NCBI GenBank assembly: GCA_963663265.2
Contig: CAXXXM010000002.1
Span: 186,001 to 250,000, forward strand
Length of the DNA stretch: 64,000 bases
Source: JAEXOD01 sp963663265
GTDB lineage: Bacteria > Bacteroidota > Ignavibacteria > Ignavibacteriales > Melioribacteraceae
Direction of reading: 5' to 3'
In this document: piece after piece, positions 27,615-36,403 of the stretch
Layout: every line of letters starts with the position of its first letter
Numbering within the stretch: the stretch's first letter is position 1
Notes under the pieces: model-generated
What the model saw: the letters and a program-made list of their open reading frames with translations, nothing else
What the model was told of the DNA's origin: nothing
The model's database searches: none
Position numbers and translations under genes: made by a program

Positions 27615-28198
27615 AATACATCCCCCAAACAAATCCCCACTCCAGAGTGAGTGAGTATAAATTGTTTAATATTGTCTGAATGGGGATTTTGAGGGATTTT
27701 ATTGATTTTTGGGATTAATTTTTTATGAATTTTTCGTCACTTGTCACATCGTCACTTGTTACTTTTTTTGATTGCGGAGCTATCACACGTCGTTAACTTC
27801 AAATCCAAATAATTCTTCACAACTTCAGACGAAGTCGCACATTTGATGAACCAACTTCAACACGTTAAAACAAATGCAGTTGAATGTTTGTGTCGCACCT
27901 AACGGAGCTTTTTGTGAAAGGAGGCTTGTATTACTATTAATGTTCCAACCCTAACGGGTCTGGTTAAATGAAGAAATGAGATATTTTGTTTTTTTTATGC
28001 ATTTTTATTTTTCAATATATCACATAAAGCGAAACAAGATTAATGATTAAACATAAGACCCATCGGGTCGAAACATCAATAGAAAAATGTGATAAACAAA
28101 ATATCAAGCCCCAGCGTGGGCGACACCTTTTTGGTGAACACTAATTCGTAATTAGTACAAAAAGCCATTCCAGCGGAATGGCTCTGTTTGTAGAAATA
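27615..28198. repeat. Tandem duplication, copy 2 (~584 bp)
   Basis: Nearly colinear with copy 1, differing by scattered substitutions and single-base indels, roughly nine in ten bases the same by eye. It keeps intact triloop palindromes at 28057-28069 (GACCC-ATC-GGGTC) and 28164-28182 (GCCATTCC-AGC-GGAATGGC). Confidence 0.92.
28164..28182. repeat. Triloop palindrome GCCATTCC-AGC-GGAATGGC
   Basis: Perfect 8-bp stem with an AGC loop, followed by TCTGTTTGTAGAA. A related element at 28219-28237 has different arms but the same loop and tail. Confidence 0.85.
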
Positions 28199-28218
28199 AT
28201 ACGCACACACATATAATC

Positions 28219-28237
28219 CCCACTCCAGCGGAGTGGG
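28219..28237. repeat. Triloop palindrome CCCACTCC-AGC-GGAGTGGG
   Basis: Perfect 8-bp stem with an AGC loop, followed by TCTGTTGGCAGAA. Arms differ from the 28164 element at paired positions, so the stem is kept while the sequence changes. Confidence 0.85.
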
Positions 28238-28349
28238 TCTGTTGGCAGAACAGCACACAAAAAAGAAACATTATACATTATAAAAACCATTGGAATTAAT
28301 CCAATAATATTATAAATTTACTGTTCATAAACTTATTTAATGAGGAAAT

Positions 28350-29291
28350 ATGAGTTTAAGAATTAAAACTTTAGTTTTATTACCTATTCTAATAATAGTT
28401 GGTTGTACAACAACCAAAACCAGCCTGCAAGATATTGAGGTTAATAGCGGTATGTTAAATATTCCCATAAGAGTTGTTGAAAATAAAAGTGGAGGCGATG
28501 TAGATATTCATTTGAATGTATTAAAAAATAATACCCCCAACACTTCTGCCAAAGCAAGCGGACATTCACTTGTCAATTCCTTAGGAATATTTGAAGTTGA
28601 AAAAGTTGAAGGCGAAAAATATTACATTGAACATGCCGGTATAAACGTTAATGAATACGAAGGTAAAAACGTTAACTGGAATACCCCTGAATATTCGATA
28701 TCGGGAGATTTAGATATTGCATTATCAAATCATTTTGTTTTAGCCGGAGGCTTTAATTATCATAAAATTAAAGACTTTGACTATTGGACACATAATATTT
28801 CTATTGGTATGTTTAATGAAAAAGCAACATGGGCTTACCGATTTGATGTTGGACTGATGTTTAACGAATCCGCATATTCTGTTAATTATGTAGAAATAGA
28901 AGATAAAGATATTAGCGGAGATCAAACAAGAAAAGTATATTTTTATAATCACCATACAAAAGAGACTTATACTAATGCATATCTAAGTTTTACATTAAAT
29001 ACGAGACGTGAAGATTTTCCAATTAATTTCTTTTTTAATTACACTATTGGTTGGCAAACAATCTTTAATTTTGAACCACCAATTAATTTTACAAGCGATG
29101 CCGGAAGTTTTGACATGAACAGAACTGGACATTCGTTATCAATAGGTATTCATAAAAATATTGATAATACGCTTAGAGTATTAGGTGGATTTAGATATTT
29201 AACTTATACAAATGATGGTGGTAATTTAAATTTTTCTAATGCTTTTTTGCAGGTTGATTTTTTACTATCTTCAATTATTGGAGAAATATGA
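28350..29291 (+). CDS. Lipoprotein with beta-rich, possibly outer-membrane domain
   Basis: 313 residues. Lipoprotein signal with lipobox IIVGC (C19 lipidated). The rest alternates polar and aromatic residues in a way typical of beta-strands (for example SLSIGIHKNIDNTLRVLGGF, AYLSFTLNTR), suggesting a barrel-like or beta-sandwich outer-membrane-associated protein. No family recognised. GAGG precedes the ATG by 6 bases. Confidence 0.78.
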   Translation: MSLRIKTLVLLPILIIVGCTTTKTSLQDIEVNSGMLNIPIRVVENKSGGDVDIHLNVLKNNTPNTSAKASGHSLVNSLGIFEVEKVEGEKYYIEHAGINVNEYEGKNVNWNTPEYSISGDLDIALSNHFVLAGGFNYHKIKDFDYWTHNISIGMFNEKATWAYRFDVGLMFNESAYSVNYVEIEDKDISGDQTRKVYFYNHHTKETYTNAYLSFTLNTRREDFPINFFFNYTIGWQTIFNFEPPINFTSDAGSFDMNRTGHSLSIGIHKNIDNTLRVLGGFRYLTYTNDGGNLNFSNAFLQVDFLLSSIIGEI

Positions 29292-29326
29292 TAATTTGTA
29301 ATTCTGAATGGTGAATTTGATGACAA

Positions 29327-29349
29327 AAGCCATTCCGAAAGAATGGCTT
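29327..29349. terminator. Hairpin between convergent genes (AAGCCATTC/GAATGGCTT)
   Basis: Perfect 9-bp stem with a CGAAA loop, between the ends of two convergent genes. The T run is weak, and the arms match the triloop palindrome family at 28164, so it may be a repeat element serving as a terminator. Confidence 0.55.
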
Positions 29350-29363
29350 AATCTGTTACAATT

Positions 29364-30647
29364 TTAGCCCTTTAAATATTTATTAATTTCTGCTACTATT
29401 TTATCAGTTGCACCAATGTTACTTGTAACATATTCACCCGCAATTTTACCTAACGAATTACAATACTCAGAATCCGAAAGAAGTTGCTTAAGTATTTTAT
29501 AAGCTTCAGCCTTATCCTTAATTAATAATCCTGCACCTTTTTTAACTAATGTCTGTGCTTCCTGGCTTGTTTGAATTTTTGGTCCAAACATAACAGGAAT
29601 TCCATAAACAGCCGGTTCTAAAACATTGTGTATTCCCTGTTTAAAACTACCACCTACGTAAGCTATATCAGCATAAAAATAGAGGGTTAATAAAATTCCA
29701 ATAGAATCAATAATAATTATTTGTTCGCCAGCATAATTATTCATAAGAGAAAAACGGATATGGTTTACCTGATTGCCAATAAAATTTTCAGTTCGTTCCA
29801 AATGCTCGATAGTTGGTTCATGTGGAACAACAATTAAAACAATATCTTTTTCTACTTGAGTAAGTTTTAAAAATGCAGGCAGCATAACATCCTCATCAGC
29901 TTCCCACGAACTACCCAATACAATTATTTTTTTACCATCAAACATTCCATCTTTAAATAATTTTTTATCTTTTGCTTGAAGGCTTTTTTGATATACTCTA
30001 TCAAACCGTGTATCACCTACTGCTTCAATTTTTGCACCAAGCACTTTAAAATCTTCAAAACTTTTTCTATCACTTTCAGAAACAGTTAAAATTTTGGTAA
30101 TAGCAGAATACAAGTCAATATGAAAATTCTTAGCAAACGGAAGCTTTCTTTTAGAATCTACACGCATAGTGGCATCTACAATAAAAGATGGGATATTTTG
30201 TTTTTTTAATTCCCATATTGTATTGGGCCAAATATCATAACGCATAAAAACAGCTAAATTCGGCTTTAACACTTTAATAAAAGTCTTCATATTCCAAATT
30301 GTATCAAAAGGAATATAAGTTATGGCATCAGCATAAGAATACTTCAAAGAATTCTTGTAACCGGAAGGGGAAAAGAACGTAACAAAAATACTTATTTTTT
30401 CATTTTGTTTTAATTTTTCAATAATAGGTTTAGCTTGTTCAAATTCACCCATTGAAGAAGAATGGAACCAAATTATTTTATTCCCCTTTTTAAGTTTCAG
30501 TACTTTTTCTGGGAGGGTATAAAACAATTGCTTTCTATCTTTTACTGCTTCATCTACTTTTTTATTAAAAAGCCTTATTATTTGGAAAAAAAGATAAAGA
30601 AGGGGAAGAATAAAATAATTATAGACTAAATAATTAATAATTTTCAT
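29364..30647 (-). CDS. waaA: 3-deoxy-D-manno-octulosonic acid (Kdo) transferase
   Basis: 427 residues; transfers Kdo from CMP-Kdo to lipid A at the inner membrane. N-terminal anchor (~8-24), then WFHSSSMGEFEQAKP with catalytic Glu E68, MRYDIWPNTIWEL, IVDATMRVDSKR, VGDTRFDRV and the C-terminal donor site YVGGSFKQGIHNVLEPAVYG. GxHN-LEP is diagnostic. Its start overlaps the glycosyltransferase stop by 4 bases (ATGA type), so they are coupled. It shows the cell makes Kdo-containing LPS. Confidence 0.93.
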   Translation of the reverse strand: MKIINYLVYNYFILPLLYLFFQIIRLFNKKVDEAVKDRKQLFYTLPEKVLKLKKGNKIIWFHSSSMGEFEQAKPIIEKLKQNEKISIFVTFFSPSGYKNSLKYSYADAITYIPFDTIWNMKTFIKVLKPNLAVFMRYDIWPNTIWELKKQNIPSFIVDATMRVDSKRKLPFAKNFHIDLYSAITKILTVSESDRKSFEDFKVLGAKIEAVGDTRFDRVYQKSLQAKDKKLFKDGMFDGKKIIVLGSSWEADEDVMLPAFLKLTQVEKDIVLIVVPHEPTIEHLERTENFIGNQVNHIRFSLMNNYAGEQIIIIDSIGILLTLYFYADIAYVGGSFKQGIHNVLEPAVYGIPVMFGPKIQTSQEAQTLVKKGAGLLIKDKAEAYKILKQLLSDSEYCNSLGKIAGEYVTSNIGATDKIVAEINKYLKG

Positions 30648-31624
30648 AGTGTGTTATAAAACTCTTGTAATTTATTAAATACCATTTTAGGTTTTATAGT
30701 GTTGCCGCAGTTAAAATGTTTTTTAGGGCAATCGCCCCTGCCAATATGACTACAAGGACGACACTTAATATCATTGTTTTCAATTATCATACTTTTTGCA
30801 TTATAAGGAGCAAAACCCAACTCTTTGACAGTAGAAGTAAAGATAACAATAACAGGAATTTGCAAACCGGTTGCTGCATGCATCAACCCGCTATCGTTAC
30901 CAATAATAAGTTGGCAGCGACGCATATTATTCCCCATAGTTATCAGTTCGTTACACGTACTTAAATTTTCAACTAAAGTATTATCGCCGGCTAACTTTCC
31001 GCACATTTCTTGGTCGTATTCCCCACCAAATAATAAAACTTTATAACCTTCTTTAGTTAACAAATTTATTAACTCTTTATAATTATCAAAACCCCACCGT
31101 TTAGTAAAATGGCGTGCACCCGGACAAATCCCAACAGTATTAAGGTCAGGAATAACAAGTTTTTTTGAATCTAAAAACAAATCTATTCCCGATTTATCTA
31201 ATTTTAATCCGGGTATAGCATCAGCGTAAATATTTACAACAGATTTGTTCTCTTTTAACAAATTAATTTTGAATTTAACCAACAAAAACTTTTTTAAGGT
31301 AGGTTTTTTTATACAATATGCTTTTAAACCTTTTGTCAAAACTTTACTTCGTAAATTATTGTGAAGGTCAAAAATATAATCGTAATTTTTCGATTTTATA
31401 GTTTCTTTAAGTTGATTAAGATTATCAGTCTTATTAAATAATAAAATATCGTTTATATATGGATTATATAAAATTGTCTCTTTATTTTCAGCTTTTACTA
31501 AATAATCAATATTACAAGTTGGGTATAACTTTTTTAACGAACGTAAAATAGGCGTAGTTAAAAGAATATCCCCTAACGAGCTAAAACGAATAATTAATAT
31601 TTTTTTATTATTTAGATTTAACAA
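30644..31624 (-). CDS. Glycosyltransferase family 9 (heptosyltransferase-like)
   Basis: 326 residues; ADP-heptose:LPS heptosyltransferase family (GT9). Motifs: LIIRFSSLGDILLTTPILRS at the N-terminus, VGICPGARHFTKRW near the middle, and LIIGNDSGLMHAATGLQIP in the donor-binding half. The C-terminus has an extra cysteine cluster (CRPCSHIGRGDCPKKHFNCG) seen in a subset of the family. It overlaps waaA by 4 bases. Exact acceptor unknown, most likely the inner LPS core. Confidence 0.88.
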   Translation of the reverse strand: MLNLNNKKILIIRFSSLGDILLTTPILRSLKKLYPTCNIDYLVKAENKETILYNPYINDILLFNKTDNLNQLKETIKSKNYDYIFDLHNNLRSKVLTKGLKAYCIKKPTLKKFLLVKFKINLLKENKSVVNIYADAIPGLKLDKSGIDLFLDSKKLVIPDLNTVGICPGARHFTKRWGFDNYKELINLLTKEGYKVLLFGGEYDQEMCGKLAGDNTLVENLSTCNELITMGNNMRRCQLIIGNDSGLMHAATGLQIPVIVIFTSTVKELGFAPYNAKSMIIENNDIKCRPCSHIGRGDCPKKHFNCGNTIKPKMVFNKLQEFYNTL

Positions 31625-31710
31625 TTAATTTTCCGCCAAAAATTAAAAAGGAAAACTGAAATATAACATTTTTATATTAAAACTGTTGTTACAATAAGTT
31701 ATAAACTTTT

Positions 31711-31746
31711 CAAAAAAAAAAGCACACCCAACAAAAGATGTGCTTT
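31711..31746 (-). terminator. Terminator of the argS operon
   Basis: Eight-bp stem AAAGCACA/TGTGCTTT, followed on the minus strand by a run of ten T, 19 bases past the argS stop. Confidence 0.85.
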
Positions 31747-31764
31747 AATTTATATATATAAAAC

Positions 31765-33411
31765 TTACATTTTATCAGGTGCAGAAACAGACAAAATACT
31801 CAATCCGTTTTTAATAACTTGTTGAACTGCCAAAACCAACGAAATACGAGCTTCAGCCAATTTTTGTTCGCTTCCAATAATTCTATGTGCTGCATAAAAT
31901 CTATGGAATAGAGCAGCTAAATCTTCAAGATAATTTGATATTTTATTTGGTTCAAAATTAATTGCTGCATATTCAACTTCATCACTAAATTGATGTAGTT
32001 TTTTCAACAAGTCTTGTTCTTCATCAGTATTTAATAACTCCAAGTTATCAACAGAACTTTTTAGTTCTTGTTGAGAAGTCATTCTAATAATTGAAGATAT
32101 TCTTGCATGTGCGTATTGCAGATAAAAAACAGGATTTTCATCAGTCTGCTTTTTAGCAAGTTCAATATCAAAATTTAGATGAGTTTTTAAATCGCGCATA
32201 ATAAAGAAATATCTAACAGCATCCTTACCTGCTTCATCAATTAATTCATCCAAAGTAATAAAATTAGCTTTTCTTGTACTCATTTTAACTATTTGCCCAT
32301 CAGCAACAACAGTCACAAATTGATGAATTAAGACTCTAATTTTGTCAACATCGTACCCTAATGATTTTAATGCAGCCAAAACATCAGGATATGTTGCATT
32401 ATGGTCACTTCCAAATAGATCAACAATTAAATCATATCCACGTTCAAATTTAGTTATGTGATACGCAATATCTGGCAATCTATAAGTAGGTTCACCGGTT
32501 GATTTTATTATAACTTTATCTTGTTCGTTTCCAAGTTCAGAAAGTTTTAACCAAGTAGCTCCTTCTTTTTCGTAAGAAAGATTTTTTTCTTTAAATGCTG
32601 CCAAAACTTCATCTATTCTTTTTTCAGTATATAAATCGTTTTCGTTAAAAAACGATTTCATTTTAATACCAATATTGCCAAGTGTTTTTTTAATATCATC
32701 AAATATTATTCTTTCAGCATAATCCTTAAAAATTCCTTCCGGTGATTCCTCTCTTAAGTTATCTCCCTTTTCATCTAAAACTACTTGTGCAATATCTTTT
32801 ATATATTCCCCCTGGTAGTGGTCTTCAGGAAATTCAAGTACATCGCCAAGTAATTCTAAGTATCTTAATTTAACAGAATTGCCAAGTACACGCATTTGTC
32901 TACCGGCATTGTTAAAATAATATTCACGGATAACATCGTAACCAACGGCTTCAAGCATATTAGCAAAAGTATCGCCAACAACAGCGTTTCGGCCATGTCC
33001 TATTGTTAATGGTCCGGTTGGGTTTGCCGAAACAAATTCAACCATCGCTTTTTTACCGCTGTATTTATTACTTCGTCCAAAAGTTTCTTTTTGGTCAAAA
33101 ACAACTGAAATAATTTTTGCAATATATTTTGGAGTAAAGAAAAAATTAATAAATCCAGGACCTTCAATTTTAATTTCTTTAATAATTTCTTTATCAATAA
33201 TGGTATTTAATTCATTACATATTTCATTAGCAATATCGCGTGGATTTTTTTTAGCCTTTTTAGACATACGCATAGCAATATTTGTAGAATAATCGCCTTG
33301 TATGCGGTTGTTAGGAACGTTAAAAATAACAGGTTCATCCTTTAGATATTCTAATTTTTCAGAAAGGTTTATAAATAAATCTTCAAGATATTTTTTCAAT
33401 GCAGCACCCAA
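31765..33411 (-). CDS. argS: Arginyl-tRNA synthetase
   Basis: 548 residues, class I synthetase. N-terminal Arg-S additional domain, then SANPTGPLTIGHGRN (HIGH motif region, ~118-132), the KMSKS-equivalent VKMSTRKANF, and a C-terminal DALR anticodon domain (ALFHRFYAAHRI). No ATG is near the front; TTG at 33411 gives the full frame and TTG at 33399 (then KKYLEDLF) is the other option. Last gene of a minus-strand group with rsfS and two envelope proteins. Confidence 0.94.
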   Translation of the reverse strand: MGAALKKYLEDLFINLSEKLEYLKDEPVIFNVPNNRIQGDYSTNIAMRMSKKAKKNPRDIANEICNELNTIIDKEIIKEIKIEGPGFINFFFTPKYIAKIISVVFDQKETFGRSNKYSGKKAMVEFVSANPTGPLTIGHGRNAVVGDTFANMLEAVGYDVIREYYFNNAGRQMRVLGNSVKLRYLELLGDVLEFPEDHYQGEYIKDIAQVVLDEKGDNLREESPEGIFKDYAERIIFDDIKKTLGNIGIKMKSFFNENDLYTEKRIDEVLAAFKEKNLSYEKEGATWLKLSELGNEQDKVIIKSTGEPTYRLPDIAYHITKFERGYDLIVDLFGSDHNATYPDVLAALKSLGYDVDKIRVLIHQFVTVVADGQIVKMSTRKANFITLDELIDEAGKDAVRYFFIMRDLKTHLNFDIELAKKQTDENPVFYLQYAHARISSIIRMTSQQELKSSVDNLELLNTDEEQDLLKKLHQFSDEVEYAAINFEPNKISNYLEDLAALFHRFYAAHRIIGSEQKLAEARISLVLAVQQVIKNGLSILSVSAPDKM

Positions 33412-33431
33412 TAAAAAGATAGGATTATAAA

Positions 33432-33779
33432 CTATTTGTCTTCAATAACTCTAACAGGAGCATCTCCCCAGAGTTTTTCTAAGTTGTAAAAAGAACGTGC
33501 ATCTCTTAAAAAGATATGTACAACTACATCAACGTAATCAAGCAAGACCCAATTAAGACTTGAAAAGCCTTCTTTGTTGTGACACTTGATTCCTTCTTCT
33601 ATCAGTTTATCTTCTATTCCATCAGCAATTGCTTTAACCTGAGTATCAGAATCAGCACTTGCAATTATAAAATAATCAGTAAAAGAAGTAACTTTTTGCA
33701 AATCGAGCACTTTAATATCGTAACCTTTTTTTGCAAGAATTAACTCACCTATTCTGTTTACTAAAATTTCGCTATCCAA
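33432..33779 (-). CDS. rsfS: Ribosomal silencing factor RsfS
   Basis: 115 residues, typical length. RsfS/Iojap family: TSFTDYFIIASADSDTQVKAI, EGFSSLNWVLLDYVDVVVHIF and RSFYNLEKLWGDAP are the conserved core. It binds ribosomal protein uL14 on the large subunit and blocks subunit joining when growth slows. It lies between the LytR_C gene (9 bases upstream) and argS (20 bases downstream). Confidence 0.95.
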   Translation of the reverse strand: MDSEILVNRIGELILAKKGYDIKVLDLQKVTSFTDYFIIASADSDTQVKAIADGIEDKLIEEGIKCHNKEGFSSLNWVLLDYVDVVVHIFLRDARSFYNLEKLWGDAPVRVIEDK

Positions 33780-33788
33780 ATTTTCTTC

Positions 33789-34283
33789 CTATTTTAGTGG
33801 ATTTAAAACATAACAATCTTTACCAATAATAACCGTAACATCAACAAAGTACTGGTCATTTTGGTTTTGTGTAACATTAACTTTACTAACACCAAGAATT
33901 TTTGCGGTTTTTTCAGCGTTTGCAATATTTCCCATTCTATCAATAACGGTAGTTTTAGGCATATCAAAAGAAGAGTAATTTCTAACGTTAACAACATCAA
34001 AACCGTTGTTTCTTAAGTAGTCAGTAAATCTATCTGCTACTCCGGCTATTCCGCAGCCGTTTAATACCTCAACTTGAATAATTTCACTTGGTGGAGTGCT
34101 TTTTTCATTTTTTGCAACAAAATCATTTCCATTAATTTTAATAAAAATGGAATATATAAGATATATTACTATTGCTGCTAAAAAGAAAATAATAATATTT
34201 AAAGCAATATTAGTAGTACTTGCTTTAAAACCAATATTACCGCTTTGGTCTTTATTTGTTTCTGAACCCTTTACCAAATTCAA
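33789..34283 (-). CDS. LytR C-terminal domain membrane protein
   Basis: 164 residues: short cytoplasmic head, one membrane helix (~28-46), and an extracytoplasmic LytR_C domain (VEVLNGCGIAGVADRFTDYL to VTVIIGKDCYVL). The catalytic LytR-CpsA-Psr domain is missing; standalone LytR_C proteins of this size often sit next to rsfS in this group of bacteria. Probably acts at the cell wall; function unproven. Confidence 0.85.
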   Translation of the reverse strand: MNLVKGSETNKDQSGNIGFKASTTNIALNIIIFFLAAIVIYLIYSIFIKINGNDFVAKNEKSTPPSEIIQVEVLNGCGIAGVADRFTDYLRNNGFDVVNVRNYSSFDMPKTTVIDRMGNIANAEKTAKILGVSKVNVTQNQNDQYFVDVTVIIGKDCYVLNPLK

Positions 34284-34304
34284 TTCAAATTAGTTATTAA
34301 GAAA

Positions 34305-34793
34305 TTATCTATCAAAAAAGTAGTCATTGTCATAAAATGATGAAAAACGATTAAACCCATAAGGGTTATAATAATTATAAGGAGACTGTGAAAAACGAAC
34401 CATAAACTTGAAATCTTCAGAAGGTTGATATGTAATTTGAGCTTTGCTTAAATAAATTCCATTTATCTGACTTGAAAATTCTTTTCCAAAAGAACTATAA
34501 GGAGAATTTACCAAACTGGCATCAACTTGAATATCTAACTTATCTGAAAATTTATACATCATACTATTAGTATAAACACCCATACTAACTGAGTTATTCC
34601 CAAATGTTGCATAACTTAAACTTATAGAGTGTTTCATTGAAAAGTTGTTTGGATTAAACAAACCTAAAAAGTTTTGCGAAGGAGTATTATTTAAAATACT
34701 TCCTTTAATATCAACTTTTGTATTTTGGTCTTTAAATTGAGCGTTAATCGTTAAAAACGAAAAACATAATATTACTAAAATTAAATGTTTCAT
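34305..34793 (-). CDS. Exported protein, small beta-barrel-like, unknown
   Basis: 162 residues with a signal peptide (MKHLILVILCFSFLTINAQ). The mature part has amphipathic strands (HSISLSYATFGNNSVSMGVY, MMYKFSDKLDIQVDASLV) and an aromatic, Asn-rich end (YNYYNPYGFNRFSSFYDNDYFF). No family recognised. It is the first gene of the group leading to argS; the spacing to the LytR_C gene is 21 bases. Confidence 0.75.
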   Translation of the reverse strand: MKHLILVILCFSFLTINAQFKDQNTKVDIKGSILNNTPSQNFLGLFNPNNFSMKHSISLSYATFGNNSVSMGVYTNSMMYKFSDKLDIQVDASLVNSPYSSFGKEFSSQINGIYLSKAQITYQPSEDFKFMVRFSQSPYNYYNPYGFNRFSSFYDNDYFFDR

Positions 34794-34874
34794 ATTTGAC
34801 CTTTAGGTTTATATAAAATTTATACAAAATATAAATTAAATATGTTTCCTTTACAATAAAACACTCCAAATTAA

Positions 34875-35333
34875 TTATTTAAGTTTTACGATCATTTCAA
34901 TTTCAACAGGAGCGTTTAATGGTAAAACATTAACACCAACAGCACTACGTGCGTGTTTGCCTGCATCACCAAAAATTTTACCTAATAAATCTGATGCTCC
35001 ATTAGCAACTTTTGGCTGGTCTGTAAAATCTGCTGGGCAGTTAACAAAAGCAGTTAATTTTACAATCTCTTCAATTGCATCTAAACTACCAGTAATAGCT
35101 TTAACAGCACCTAAACAGTTAATTATTGAAGCTTCAGCAGCTTTTTGAGCTTCTTCCAAAGTTACTTCAGCTCCTACTTTTCCAGTATAAAGCAATTTTC
35201 CGGCAACAATAGGAACTTGACCAGATGTATAAACATATTTTTCAACTACTTTTGCAGGTATATAAGATGCAAGTGGTTTTACCGGTTCCGGTATCGTAAC
35301 GCCTAATTCTTCAGCTTTCTTATCAAAACTCAT
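34875..35333 (-). CDS. RidA/YjgF-family protein (YjgF-like 152-residue form)
   Basis: 152 residues; RidA superfamily (endoribonuclease L-PSP fold). The longer form begins SFDKKAEELGVTIPEP before the core; YVYTSGQVPI, AKAAEASIINCLGAVKA-like helix and the C-terminal GVNVLPLNAPVEIEMIV are visible. RidA proper deaminates reactive enamines, using an arginine near residue 105; here the equivalent block reads NCPADFTDQPKVANG, so deaminase activity is doubtful. Monocistronic. Confidence 0.88.
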   Translation of the reverse strand: MSFDKKAEELGVTIPEPVKPLASYIPAKVVEKYVYTSGQVPIVAGKLLYTGKVGAEVTLEEAQKAAEASIINCLGAVKAITGSLDAIEEIVKLTAFVNCPADFTDQPKVANGASDLLGKIFGDAGKHARSAVGVNVLPLNAPVEIEMIVKLK

Positions 35334-35470
35334 AATATCTCCATAAATAAAATAATTTTATTGACATAACAAATATAAATGATTTTACAATAATAATAAA
35401 TTTATATTTCATTAAACTTTTATAACCATTATTTTTACTATATATTTTTAATGTTTTATAGGATTTTTTA

Positions 35471-36232
35471 ATGACAGGCGATAAATTTCAAGAACTTGTT
35501 GATATAATGCGAAAGCTTAGACAAGAGTGTCCGTGGGATAAAGAACAAACCAATGATTCAATAAAAGCTGCAACTTTAGAAGAAGCTTACGAAGCTGTTG
35601 AGGCTATTGATAAAAAAAATTATAATGAATTAAAATCCGAGCTGGGAGATTTGTTGTTACATATAGTTTTTCATTCAGCTATTGCAGAAGATAACAACCA
35701 ATTTAACATAAACGATGTAATTGATGCTATTTCGCAAAAACTGATTCGTAGACATCCTCATGTATTTTCGGATACAGTTGTTAACAGCAACGATGATATT
35801 ACCCGTAACTGGGAATACATAAAACTTAAAGAAGGCAGAAAATCGGTTTTAGAGGGGGTTCCTAAAGCTTTATCGGGTTTATATAGAGCGTATCGAATTC
35901 AAGAGAAAGTTGCCAAGGTAGGGTTCGATTGGAGCGATAAAAAGGATGTTTGGAATAAAGTTAAAGAAGAATTAGAAGAACTTTTAGAAGCAGAAGAATT
36001 AGGCGATATTGACAAAATTGAAGAAGAAATGGGTGACTTGTTTTTTGCTTTAACTAATTACGCCCGCTTTATTAAAGTTAATCCGGAAAACGCAATTAGA
36101 AGAACTAACGATAAGTTTATTCGTAGATTTCAATATATTGAAAAACGGTTAAATGAAATTGGTAAAGATATTACCCAATCTAACTTAGAAGAGATGGATA
36201 AATATTGGGAAGAAGCGAAGGGGCAAGTTTAA
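35471..36232 (+). CDS. mazG: Nucleoside triphosphate pyrophosphohydrolase MazG
   Basis: 253 residues with two MazG domains. The first carries CPWDKEQTNDSIKAATLEEA and ELGDLLLHIVFHS (ExxE/ExxD metal motif); the second carries EELEELLEAE and EEEMGDLFFALTNYARF. Hydrolyses NTPs to NMP and PPi, limiting non-canonical nucleotides or ppGpp-linked stress. Its stop codon lies inside a heptamer-like repeat run (36229-36257). Confidence 0.95.
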   Translation: MTGDKFQELVDIMRKLRQECPWDKEQTNDSIKAATLEEAYEAVEAIDKKNYNELKSELGDLLLHIVFHSAIAEDNNQFNINDVIDAISQKLIRRHPHVFSDTVVNSNDDITRNWEYIKLKEGRKSVLEGVPKALSGLYRAYRIQEKVAKVGFDWSDKKDVWNKVKEELEELLEAEELGDIDKIEEEMGDLFFALTNYARFIKVNPENAIRRTNDKFIRRFQYIEKRLNEIGKDITQSNLEEMDKYWEEAKGQV

Positions 36233-36403
36233 GTGTTAAAGGCTAAAGTTTAAGTGGCAAGATTGAATTGAATTGGCTGAACTTTGACATAAAAATCATC
36301 AGGCTTATTAGAAATTACAAAATATTATTTGAAATAGTCTACAAATACTGTAATCTTATTGTACTTAATAAATGTGTTATATTATAAACAAAAGGTGATA
36401 GCC

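Larger units (their letters stand above)
27002..28349. other. 1.35 kb gene-free region built from a tandem duplication
   Basis: Starts with a heptamer-like run (27001-27031). Positions 27031-27614 and 27615-28198 are two copies of the same ~584-bp unit. A further short triloop palindrome (28219-28237) and about 110 unique bases lead to the next gene. No gene or transposase is present; the open frame at 28076-28258 only crosses repeats. Confidence 0.85.

Noticed and set aside
27031..28198. Insertion sequence or composite transposon
   Set aside because: Direct tandem copies, no transposase frame and no terminal inverted repeats seen.
28076..28258. 60-residue minus-strand open frame
   Set aside because: It lies across triloop palindromes and the end of the tandem repeat; no coding character.
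36359..36403. Longer N-terminus from a TTG at 36359
   Set aside because: The ATG at 36404 has a clear ribosome site; the extra 15 residues look non-coding.
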